From: Vreelandella zhuhanensis
Lineage (GTDB): Bacteria; Pseudomonadota; Gammaproteobacteria; Pseudomonadales; Halomonadaceae
Direction of reading: 5' to 3'
Assembly: GCF_009793355.1 (NCBI RefSeq)
Contig: NZ_WTKP01000005.1
Location: forward strand, 124,001-188,000
DNA: 64,000 nt
Below the pieces are notes generated by a model that was not told where the DNA came from, ran no database searches, and saw only the letters and a program-made list of their open reading frames with translations. A program made the position numbers and the translations under genes. This document shows, piece after piece, positions 18,643-26,092 of the stretch (its first letter is position 1; each line of letters starts with the position of its first letter).

Positions 18643-19335
18643 ATGACTCTGGCGACATCATCCGATCAGGTTTATGTAATAACCGAAAAAAGTCCGCAAA
18701 CTCAATTATTTGTTGACTATTTGATTCAGCACACCGGCTATAATGCCACGGTGTATCCACCGTCTGCCGTGCTTACGGTCACTCCACCCGAAAAAGCACT
18801 GTTGCTGATCGACATGGACCACATCAGCCTGGATACCTTACCGGAATGGCAAGCAAAGCTTCCGGAAGCCCTGAAACAGGTGCCCATCGCTGCCTTCAAT
18901 ATCAAGGACATGGATCATGCCCTGGAAGCCTTGGCTTGCGCTCAACTCAAAGGGATTTTTTACCGTAACGAGAGTCTCGATGTGATCTGCAAAGGCATCA
19001 AAAGCTTGATGGAGGGTGAGCTTTGGATGTCACGCGACCTCATGGCGCAGCTGATTCTGTTTTATCGCAAGTATCAGAGTAATGTGTTCCGCCCGGCAGC
19101 CGGCCTGACCAACCGTGAAATGGAAATCATTTCCTTGCTCAGTTCCGGGGCATCCAACCAGCAGATCGCTGACAAGCTGTTTGTCAGCGAGCACACCGTC
19201 AAATCTCACCTTTACAACATCTTCCGCAAGATCAATGTGCACAACCGTATCCAGGCCTTGAATTGGATTCATCAGAATATCGGGCCGATCTTGCCTCATA
19301 TCGACAGTAACCGGAATGGAAAAAGGCATGGTTAA
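18643..19335 (+). CDS. LuxR-family transcriptional regulator, CsgD-like
   Basis: DNA-binding regulator of the type that controls biofilm matrix genes (CsgD, VpsT). The 230-residue product has a degenerate receiver-like N-terminal domain (LLLIDMDHISLD retains an aspartate but the usual acidic pocket is incomplete). The C-terminal LuxR helix-turn-helix begins at AGLTNREMEIISLLSSGASN and includes LFVSEHTVKSHLYNIFRKI. The WMSRDL segment before it lies where VpsT-like proteins have their cyclic-di-GMP W[FLM][TS]R motif. Start supported by AGGAGA. No cognate sensor kinase is adjacent, consistent with an orphan regulator. Confidence 0.88.
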   Translation: MTLATSSDQVYVITEKSPQTQLFVDYLIQHTGYNATVYPPSAVLTVTPPEKALLLIDMDHISLDTLPEWQAKLPEALKQVPIAAFNIKDMDHALEALACAQLKGIFYRNESLDVICKGIKSLMEGELWMSRDLMAQLILFYRKYQSNVFRPAAGLTNREMEIISLLSSGASNQQIADKLFVSEHTVKSHLYNIFRKINVHNRIQALNWIHQNIGPILPHIDSNRNGKRHG

Positions 19336-19402
19336 CGCTGTGCTCCTGGATTCATAGACTCCTGAATTCAAGCAATAAGTGCAGCACTATAAAGGGGTCA
19401 CT

Positions 19403-20539
19403 CTATTGCTCTCCCAGCTTTAGCACGTGAACCGTGGCTCGCCATAATTCCCAGCCATCCAGAAGGCCCGGCGAGACATCCACATGCTCCAAGCCCGCCG
19501 CCTCGTATAAGTGAGCCTGGCCCTCCGGCAAGGCATCCTCTAAACGGCGACTGTGGCTTATCGGAATCACTCGATCATTCGGCCCGTGGATCAATATCAG
19601 TTGCGCCTGTAACTCATCGAGATCGCGTCTCGATAAGTCCAATGCCTTGAATTCCTGTCTCAGCCGTGACGGAAGCTTGGCAAGCAGCGCATTCACATTG
19701 TCCGGATCTTCATTGGTCACCAGATTATACAGCGGCCTGCCTTGCGGCCCTAGCCTGCGAACCTCAGCCTCCACTGCTGCAGAACGGTCTTCCAGTTTGC
19801 GCCGGGCAATATTTTCCAGAAGCGCTTGATCCTCCTCGTCTTCCAGCCAATGAAGCTGACTCAACAACATCGCCCAACGTGCCCGACTCTCCGGTGGGGG
19901 TAGCTCCAGCGCTGCACCGCCGCGATCTTCCCCCGTGGTGACATAGCGAAGCATGTCCGTCAGATCATAATAGCCACCCACAGCCACCACGAAACTCACC
20001 CGCCCAGCCGTGTCCTCCTGCATCGCCGCGATGAGTGCCGGGCCTACCGCAAAACTGATGGCGGCAAGTGCCGTCTCCGATTCCGTGGCCTCTATTTCAT
20101 TCGTGGTGTAGCGGACGGCATCGGCTATCGCTTGAGCCTCGCGCGTGCTGATGGAAAAATCCTTCAGCCCCTCCAGTTCAGGCACTACCAGCGTGAAGCC
20201 GACCCGAGACAGTGTCATGGCAAACTCGACCAGACGGGGGTCGCGGCGACCCTCCTCGGTAAACCCATGCACCAGTACCATTGCCCCTCGGCGGGGGATC
20301 TCCGGATGATAAATATCCGCTACGTAATCCCGCCCCTTGACTGCGTAATTCACCTTCTCACGGCTGGGCTCTGAGGTGCGCTGCTCCAACCAACTCTCTT
20401 CGCTCCCCGCCGACAGATCTTCCAGCACCAGCAAGGCTTCATAACCACGGTTCAAGGCACCACAGCCCGACAGCAAGCCAAGCATCAGAAGCAGGCCGAC
20501 AAACCTTGGACTAAACGGCATGTTTTTTATTCGGCTCAT
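19403..20539 (-). CDS. Lipoprotein alpha/beta-hydrolase
   Basis: Predicted outer- or inner-membrane lipoprotein with an alpha/beta-hydrolase domain; substrate unknown. The 378-residue product from 20539 has a lipobox LLSGC (Cys ~26), an oxyanion-type motif LVHGFTEEG, then a nucleophile elbow reading AISFAVG rather than GxSxG. A late acid-histidine pair is seen in HGPNDRVIP and GLEHVDVS. GAGGCACAAG precedes the chosen start; the frame could extend 20 codons. Divergent from the RidA gene, with which it shares an 87-base intergenic region. Confidence 0.8.
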   Translation of the reverse strand: MSRIKNMPFSPRFVGLLLMLGLLSGCGALNRGYEALLVLEDLSAGSEESWLEQRTSEPSREKVNYAVKGRDYVADIYHPEIPRRGAMVLVHGFTEEGRRDPRLVEFAMTLSRVGFTLVVPELEGLKDFSISTREAQAIADAVRYTTNEIEATESETALAAISFAVGPALIAAMQEDTAGRVSFVVAVGGYYDLTDMLRYVTTGEDRGGAALELPPPESRARWAMLLSQLHWLEDEEDQALLENIARRKLEDRSAAVEAEVRRLGPQGRPLYNLVTNEDPDNVNALLAKLPSRLRQEFKALDLSRRDLDELQAQLILIHGPNDRVIPISHSRRLEDALPEGQAHLYEAAGLEHVDVSPGLLDGWELWRATVHVLKLGEQ

Positions 20540-20626
20540 CTTGTGCCTCTGGAATTTCAGGAAAGACAATCCGCTCATAGCTATCATGATAATTGTCATA
20601 TTGTCTCGACTCGAAAGGACGTCAAG

Positions 20627-21061
20627 ATGCCGAACTATCTGAATGATCCCACCCTGAACCAGCCATTATTCCCGGGTAGCCATATCGTGCTGGATGATCA
20701 TTATGCGTTTATCTCGGGTCTGACCGTGATGGATATTCCAGGGGGAGAAACCGTGCTCGGCAATATTCACGAAGAAACCCGCTGGGTCATGCGCCGCCTG
20801 GTCAAATTGCTCGAATATGCAGGGTGTAATATCGCCGATACCGTCCGTGTGGATATTCATCTCACCAATCTCGATAACGCCCAGCAGGTGGATGCCGTCT
20901 ATGCTGAATTTTTCAATCACAGTCGCTACCCAGCCCGTACCTGCACCGAGTCGCCACGACTCTACGACGGCTCCCACGTCGAGATTACCTTGATGGCACG
21001 ACGCCCCCACAAACCGAAAGACAATGAAGGCGACGCGAACGGTGAACAAGGCGACCGCTAG
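20627..21061 (+). CDS. RidA/YjgF-family protein
   Basis: Rid proteins hydrolyse reactive enamine/imine intermediates released by PLP enzymes, or belong to related unknown subgroups. The 144-residue product shows the trimeric chorismate-mutase-like fold pattern: LDDHYAFISG, EETRWVMRRLVKLLEYAGC and VRVDIHLTNLDNAQQVDAVYAEFF. The C-terminal ligand region PARTCTESPRLYDGSHVEI keeps the arginine expected to bind the carboxylate. The start is chosen for AAAGGA upstream and family length. The subgroup is uncertain. Confidence 0.88.
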   Translation: MPNYLNDPTLNQPLFPGSHIVLDDHYAFISGLTVMDIPGGETVLGNIHEETRWVMRRLVKLLEYAGCNIADTVRVDIHLTNLDNAQQVDAVYAEFFNHSRYPARTCTESPRLYDGSHVEITLMARRPHKPKDNEGDANGEQGDR

Positions 21062-21086
21062 AAAGCTAGTTCACATGAAAGCGTCC

Positions 21087-21743
21087 TTACATGGGTAGAA
21101 GCAGCGTCATTCGCGGCCACAACCTATCCGGATTCTCAATGACATGGCTATTGGCCTCATGAATCTCAGGCCAACGATTGCCGTCTCCGTAATAGCGCAT
21201 GGCGATATTGGCCAGGCTTTCTCCCTGTTTAACCCGATAAAGCGTGGTGTCATCCTGCATCAATGAAACCAGCCTCTGGTCATCATACAGCTGCTCGGAG
21301 TACTGTTCTATTTCTTCAGGATTATCACGACGGTAGGCATCAGCCAACGCCTGAGCAGTTTCGCCGGCGGTGTCTTTGGCACTTTCGAGATTCACGCTGC
21401 CTTCTTCTTCGGTTTCCTCTTGAGAGTCGTTAGCTGTCGCGGCTGCGGCCTTCTTTTCAAGCGTGTCGGCCAACTCTTCTTCAAGATATTCGATGCGCTT
21501 ACGCATCTTTTGCATTTCTTCCTTATGGTTTTCCAATTCGCTACGCGTCACGGAAAGCTCGTCTTCCAGTTGCTCCCTGGATTTCTCTCTTTCTTCGACC
21601 GATTGTTCGGTTTCCGGCGCGTCCTGGTCCTGCTGGGCCAGCCCTGGAACAGAGTGCCCCAGCAACATACCGGCTGTCATAGCAATACCCATCGATTTGG
21701 CGACTCCAGCACGAGTAGCCCAAAGGTAAAAAGGTACTTTCAT
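21087..21743 (-). CDS. Periplasmic coiled-coil LysM protein
   Basis: Likely exported peptidoglycan-associated protein. The 218-residue product has a signal peptide (to about GLAQ, residue 37), an acidic coiled coil (~45-105), a short acidic linker, and a C-terminal LysM-type domain (YRVKQGESLANIAMRYYGDG, then WPEIHEAN). The combination of coiled coil and LysM recalls FimV-type or YgaU-type envelope proteins. GGGAG lies upstream of the start. Convergent with RidA; no operon partner is evident. Confidence 0.82.
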   Translation of the reverse strand: MKVPFYLWATRAGVAKSMGIAMTAGMLLGHSVPGLAQQDQDAPETEQSVEEREKSREQLEDELSVTRSELENHKEEMQKMRKRIEYLEEELADTLEKKAAAATANDSQEETEEEGSVNLESAKDTAGETAQALADAYRRDNPEEIEQYSEQLYDDQRLVSLMQDDTTLYRVKQGESLANIAMRYYGDGNRWPEIHEANSHVIENPDRLWPRMTLLLPM

Positions 21744-21891
21744 GTTGCATCTCCCTGTAGCAAAGCACGCCCCGTTACCAGGCTACTTACTAATATGGTT
21801 CATCCAACTGCAAGGCGCCAACGCTCGTTGTTAGCTATGTTTATGCTGAGTACGTCATCCATATTCAATGGCATTCAAGCAGGTGAGAAAC

Positions 21892-22140
21892 ATGCATCAG
21901 TACGAGAGAACCATCATGGCGTTTGATGAAGCAGGTAATGAATACTTCATCGATATTTTCTCGAGCGTCAAGAATATCAGTACGTTACACCATGAAGGGG
22001 CCGTAAAAAACGGGCTCTCTACTTTCAAGACTCGAGAAGGCCATGCCGTCAATCATTTGGGCGGCGGCGACTTTTCAGTGTGGGTACAGGGTGAGGAAGA
22101 CGCCGTACGCGTGAAAACCACGGATTCCGAATTTGCGTGA
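21892..22140 (+). CDS. Conserved-type small hypothetical protein upstream of aconitase
   Basis: Not recognised. The 82-residue soluble acidic protein (MHQYERTIMAFDEAGNEYF...) has no membrane segment, signal or cysteine pattern. The start at 21892 is preferred over the ATG at 21868 because AGGTGAGAAAC lies just upstream. It ends 35 bases before the aconitase start and is probably co-transcribed with it. Confidence 0.65.
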   Translation: MHQYERTIMAFDEAGNEYFIDIFSSVKNISTLHHEGAVKNGLSTFKTREGHAVNHLGGGDFSVWVQGEEDAVRVKTTDSEFA

Positions 22141-22175
22141 TCTTATTGTCAATTACTATGCAAACGGAGCAAAAC

Positions 22176-24122
22176 ATGGCTCGGCTCAACGTGACTCAGA
22201 AACTGATTGAATCTCACCTGGTGTCAGGAAAGATGCAACCAGGAGAGGAAATAGGCCTTGTAGTCGACCAGACCTTGACCCAGGATGCCACCGGCACGCT
22301 GGTCATGCTGGAATTCGAATCCATGCGGATAGAGCGCGTGCGTACCGAGCTTTCCGCCCAATACGTCGATCACAACCTCTTGCAGGAAGACTTCAAAAAC
22401 CCCGACGATCATCTTTTTCTGGAAAGTGCCTGTCGCAAGTTCGGCGTGTGGTTCAGCCCAGCCGGCAATGGCGTCAGCCACCCCCTCCATCAGGAACGCT
22501 TCGGCATTCCCGGCAAAACGCTGGTCGGCTCCGATAGCCACACTCCCGCAGCCGGTGCCTTGGGCATGTTTGCCACCGGCGCCGGCGGCCTGGAAGTCGC
22601 CCTTGCCATGGCCGGAAAGCCGCTGCATCTGACTATGCCTAAAATAGTTGGAGTAGAGATTACCGGGGAGTTGCCCGCCTGGGTCAGCGCCAAGGATGCA
22701 GTGCTGGAAATGTTGCGCCGTTACGGTGTCAAGGGCGGCGTTGGCAAGGTATTCGAGTACTACGGCCCCGGTCTCGACAGCCTGAGCGCCATGGACCGCC
22801 ATGTCATCGCCAACATGGGCACCGAGATGGGCGCCACCACCACCGTGTTCCCCTCTGACCTTGAGGTAAAACGCTTCCTGACGCAGCAGGACCGCAGTGA
22901 CGATTGGCAAGAACTGTTGGCCGACGAAGGAGCCGATTACGATGAGCATCTCAACCTGCACCTATCCACACTTGAACCTCTGATCGCGTTGCCCAGCAGT
23001 CCCGGCAACGTCAAGCCCGTCCACCAAGTAGCTGGCGAGGAAATTTATCAGGCTTATATCGGCTCCTCGGCCAACGCCGGTCTACGCGATTTTGCCGTGC
23101 CGGCAATGATGGTTGAAGGCCGCCAAGTTCAGCCGGGAATATCCTTCGACGTCAACCCCACTTCGCGCCAGTTACTCGAAAACCTCGCCAGCGAGAACTA
23201 TCTTTCGCTGCTGATACACGCCGGTGCCCGCCTGCACCAGGCCGGCTGTAACGGCTGTATCGGCATGGGACAGGCGCCGGCCACCGAACGCAATAGCCTA
23301 CGCACCGTGCCGCGCAACTTTCCCGGACGCTCCGGCACCCCCGAAGACAGAGTGTTCCTGTGCAGCCCGGAAACCGCCACCGCATCAGCCCTGACCGGAA
23401 GGATTACCGACCCCCGCGAGCTGGATATGGACTATCCGATATTCAAGGAGCCCGACTTTCTGTCGATCAATCGTGAAATGTTCATTCCACCCGCCGAACA
23501 CAGCAGTAAGGTGGCACTGGACAAGGGGCCGAACGTCAAGACATTGCCTACCTTCGACCCCATTCCCGACGATTTTTGCGGCCCGTTGTTGCTGAAAGTG
23601 GGCGACGACATTTCCACCGACGAGATTCTGCCCGCCGGGGCCGAGGTGCTGCCGTTACGCAGTAATATTCCCGCCATCGCCGATTTCGTGTTTCATGCCA
23701 TGGACCCTGAGTTCCATGAACGCGCCAAGGCACTCGAAGGTGATGGTTTCTTCATTGTTGCCGGCAAAAACTACGGTCAAGGGTCAAGTCGTGAGCATGC
23801 TGCCATCGCCCCGCGCTATTTGGGGCTACGGACCGTCTGTGCTATTTCTTATGGTCGTATACACTGGCAGAACCTGGTCAACTTCGGCGTGGTACCGCTG
23901 AACTTCACCAACCCGGACGACCTCGACAGCATTGACCAGGATGATGAACTGGCGCTGGATGCAATCCACACCGCCCTTCAAAGCGATGATGAAATCAAGC
24001 TGCACAACAAGACCAAGAACGTCGACTACGCCATGTACCACCGTCTTTCCAAGCGTCAAACCGAGGTAATCAAAAGTGGCAGCTTGATCAATGTCATGCG
24101 CAGCGAATCAGGGTCTGGCTGA
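22176..24122 (+). CDS. Aconitate hydratase, short Aquifex-type, with an unusual Fe-S ligand site
   Basis: Aconitase-superfamily enzyme expected to interconvert citrate and isocitrate in the TCA cycle. The 648-residue product is the shorter aconitase type with an isopropylmalate-isomerase-like layout. It has GSDSHTPAAGALGMFATGAGG, a CxxC ligand pair in AGCNGCIGMGQAP (Cys358, Cys361), and a C-terminal swivel domain with KNYGQGSSREHAAIAP. The third cluster ligand, normally in GSCTN, reads IGSSAN (Ser298), so one expected cysteine is missing; this may be a subfamily trait. Start at 22176 chosen for CGGAG upstream. The 3' end overlaps the opposing phosphatase gene by 15 bases. Confidence 0.9.
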   Translation: MARLNVTQKLIESHLVSGKMQPGEEIGLVVDQTLTQDATGTLVMLEFESMRIERVRTELSAQYVDHNLLQEDFKNPDDHLFLESACRKFGVWFSPAGNGVSHPLHQERFGIPGKTLVGSDSHTPAAGALGMFATGAGGLEVALAMAGKPLHLTMPKIVGVEITGELPAWVSAKDAVLEMLRRYGVKGGVGKVFEYYGPGLDSLSAMDRHVIANMGTEMGATTTVFPSDLEVKRFLTQQDRSDDWQELLADEGADYDEHLNLHLSTLEPLIALPSSPGNVKPVHQVAGEEIYQAYIGSSANAGLRDFAVPAMMVEGRQVQPGISFDVNPTSRQLLENLASENYLSLLIHAGARLHQAGCNGCIGMGQAPATERNSLRTVPRNFPGRSGTPEDRVFLCSPETATASALTGRITDPRELDMDYPIFKEPDFLSINREMFIPPAEHSSKVALDKGPNVKTLPTFDPIPDDFCGPLLLKVGDDISTDEILPAGAEVLPLRSNIPAIADFVFHAMDPEFHERAKALEGDGFFIVAGKNYGQGSSREHAAIAPRYLGLRTVCAISYGRIHWQNLVNFGVVPLNFTNPDDLDSIDQDDELALDAIHTALQSDDEIKLHNKTKNVDYAMYHRLSKRQTEVIKSGSLINVMRSESGSG

Positions 24123-24794
24123 AAAATCGGAGGGTGTCATGGCGATAATTTCATCTAGCGGTACAAGCGTTAGATAGCCTTCTTTCGCGAAGGCACCGGT
24201 GTCCAGATAAAGCACATTTCCCAACCAGATAGGCTCCTTCACGATAGTATGCCCCACCACCACCGCATTGATGCCGCTTACGAGGCGGTTATCTTGCGTC
24301 TTGTAACGCCTGCGACCCCAGGTGAGAGTATCGCGATAAACATCGACAGCGTCTTTAAGCCAAAGCCAATCCTGCGGCGGTTCGGCGTGAACCATTCCGA
24401 TACGATACCGGCCAGCGTTGATCTCGCGCGCCAGCGGCAGGTGTTTCACCGCCTCTTCAAGTACGGCTTCCACCTCGTTGGGGTTTTCGGAATAGACCCA
24501 CTTGCCGCCATTGAGCATCCATAACTCCCAGGCGCTTCCACCGGTACGAAAAGCATCCAGCGCTAATTGCTCATGATTGCCGAGCACCCCGAAAAACCAG
24601 GGTTCGAAAGCCAAGGACAGACATTTGAAGGAATCGCGGCCACGGTCAATAAGATCACCCACCTGGAACAGCCGGTCATGTTTGCTATCGAACCCGGCCT
24701 GCTCAAGGGATTCGAACAGGGTATCGTATTGGCCGTGAATATCCCCTGCTACCCAATCACGCCCATCCCGATTGGTTGCATGTGTCACCAACAT
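24108..24794 (-). CDS. PrpA-like serine/threonine protein phosphatase
   Basis: Metallophosphatase of the PPP family, as in the lambda phosphatase/PrpA/PrpB group. The 228-residue product has the three metal motifs in order: GDIHGQYD, GDLIDRGRDS and GNHEQ. Later histidines are in GMVHAEPP and VGHTIV. The usual bacterial role is dephosphorylation of proteins or small phosphoesters in the cytoplasm; the target is unknown. A strong AAAGGAGG sets the start at 24794. Convergent with aconitase. Confidence 0.9.
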   Translation of the reverse strand: MLVTHATNRDGRDWVAGDIHGQYDTLFESLEQAGFDSKHDRLFQVGDLIDRGRDSFKCLSLAFEPWFFGVLGNHEQLALDAFRTGGSAWELWMLNGGKWVYSENPNEVEAVLEEAVKHLPLAREINAGRYRIGMVHAEPPQDWLWLKDAVDVYRDTLTWGRRRYKTQDNRLVSGINAVVVGHTIVKEPIWLGNVLYLDTGAFAKEGYLTLVPLDEIIAMTPSDFSARP

Positions 24795-24918
24795 GGGCCA
24801 CCTCCTTTCCACAAGGATACAATGCTGCCTTTAAGAGTAGCAGCCATACCAGTTTGCTCCTTATATCCAACAATGCCGTTATCGCACCAAGAGACGCAAC
24901 AAGAGAGTGAGAATATTG

Positions 24919-25524
24919 ATGACGCTCGACACCGCCCAGCTTAACCAGCAGCGCATGCCGTTTGATGATGACGCCGAACTTTGGCTGTTCGGCTACGGCT
25001 CCTTGATCTGGAAAGCGGAGTTTCCTTATCTCGAACGCCACCCCGCCTATATTCACCATTGGGCACGCCGCTTCTGGCAGGGCTCCCATGACCACCGAGG
25101 CACCCCGGCATCGCCGGGGCGTGTGGTCACCTTGATCAACGAGCCCGGCGCCACCTGCCAGGGTATGGCCTATCGCATTAATGCCAGTACCTTGCACGCG
25201 CTGGATATCCGCGAAAAGAATGGCTACCTGCGTGAGCTCATCACCCTGCACTTTGCCGATGGCAGTCACGCCGAAGGGTTGATTTATTTGGCCACAGAAG
25301 AAAACGCCGCTTTTCTGGGCGCAGCACCCCTCGATGCAGTCGTCGAACAAATCGCCACTGCCTATGGTCCCAGCGGCTCCAACCGTGACTACTTGCGCCA
25401 CTTGGCAACTGCACTGGAAGAGTTGGGTGCTGAGGATGCACATGTGTTCACGCTGGCGGCGCATGTGCGATCAAGAGATAAAAGTGATTCATTGATAAGT
25501 TCAGAGCAGTCGCCTTGCCATTGA
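24919..25524 (+). CDS. ChaC-like gamma-glutamylcyclotransferase
   Basis: ChaC-family enzyme that degrades glutathione to 5-oxoproline and cysteinylglycine. The ~201-residue product has the phosphate-loop-like LFGYGSLIWK at the N-terminus, RFWQGSHDHRGTPASPGRVVTL, and the catalytic glutamate region in LDIREKNGYLRE. The start is taken as the ATG at 24919, after GAGAGTGAG; a GTG at 24907 is an alternative. Its stop codon lies inside the -35 element of the next promoter. Divergent from the phosphatase gene. Confidence 0.88.
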   Translation: MTLDTAQLNQQRMPFDDDAELWLFGYGSLIWKAEFPYLERHPAYIHHWARRFWQGSHDHRGTPASPGRVVTLINEPGATCQGMAYRINASTLHALDIREKNGYLRELITLHFADGSHAEGLIYLATEENAAFLGAAPLDAVVEQIATAYGPSGSNRDYLRHLATALEELGAEDAHVFTLAAHVRSRDKSDSLISSEQSPCH

Positions 25525-25574
25525 CAGCGATACATGAAAATATATACTTTTACTTGAGAATGAGAATCTATATC
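25521..25574 (+). promoter_or_regulatory. Strong sigma-70 promoter with overlapping Fur-box-like site
   Basis: TTGACA (25521-25526) and TATACT (25543-25548) are spaced by 16 bases. Immediately downstream, at the expected transcription start, GAGAATGAGAATCTATATC (25556-25574) matches 15 of 19 positions of the classic Fur box GATAATGATAATCATTATC. This placement predicts iron-dependent repression of the gene at 25593. Confidence 0.65.
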
Positions 25575-25592
25575 TTTTAAAGACAACCCACT

Positions 25593-25973
25593 ATGACAAA
25601 TGAACAGCGCCAAACCCACCAAACTGCTCTATTTTTGCGCACCTCTTTCGAGGCGGTCCAGAGCTCTATCGCCGGCAGGCTGGAGGACCCTTTGCCTTGC
25701 TGGCTGGATACCAGCATGGTGATGATGCTGTCCCGTGAACTGAAGCGCTGCTGTCATCAGTCAAAGTCACTGTTCGTACCGGAAGCTGCCGAGCAACTTT
25801 CTCTTGCCGCTCAGCAATGTGAACTGTTGCTGAAGCAGTGCCCCGGGATGCTGAGCAGCGCACTATGCTACCGACACCTTGGCACCATACTGACCCCGTT
25901 AAATGAAGCGATACAGTACATGGCCATCCCCATCAAGATGCGCTGGCCATGGCAGAGGCTGGCAACTAGGTAG
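25593..25973 (+). CDS. Hypothetical protein behind a Fur-box-like promoter
   Basis: Not recognised. The 126-residue soluble, largely helical product has seven cysteines, including CCH (in KRCCHQSK) and QCELLLKQCPG, and a basic C-terminus (MRWPWQRLATR). No signal peptide or membrane helix is seen. Its ribosome site is weak (AAAGACAACCCACT). The promoter and Fur-like operator immediately upstream suggest expression under iron limitation. An iron-sparing, heme- or siderophore-related accessory role is possible but unsupported by fold. Confidence 0.68.
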   Translation: MTNEQRQTHQTALFLRTSFEAVQSSIAGRLEDPLPCWLDTSMVMMLSRELKRCCHQSKSLFVPEAAEQLSLAAQQCELLLKQCPGMLSSALCYRHLGTILTPLNEAIQYMAIPIKMRWPWQRLATR

Positions 25974-26029
25974 TTAGGCGCACATGTTCTTTGAAAAACG
26001 TCTGAGGACGGTACTTTAGGCAACCTGGA

Positions 26030-26059
26030 TTGTGACTCCCGCCTCCCTTCCCGTATAGT
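26030..26059 (+). promoter_or_regulatory. Predicted sigma-70 promoter of the RNase J-like gene
   Basis: TTGTGA (26030-26035) and TATAGT (26054-26059) are separated by 18 bases and lie 34 bases before the start codon at 26093. The fit is good by eye, with no operator evident. Confidence 0.5.
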
Positions 26060-26092
26060 TGAAGGCTTATTACTTCAGGTTCGTAATTACCG

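Noticed and set aside
20582..20600. Fur-box-like sequence between the lipoprotein hydrolase and ridA
   Set aside because: Only 13 of 19 positions match the consensus and the half-sites are poor. AT-rich intergenic DNA gives such scores by chance.
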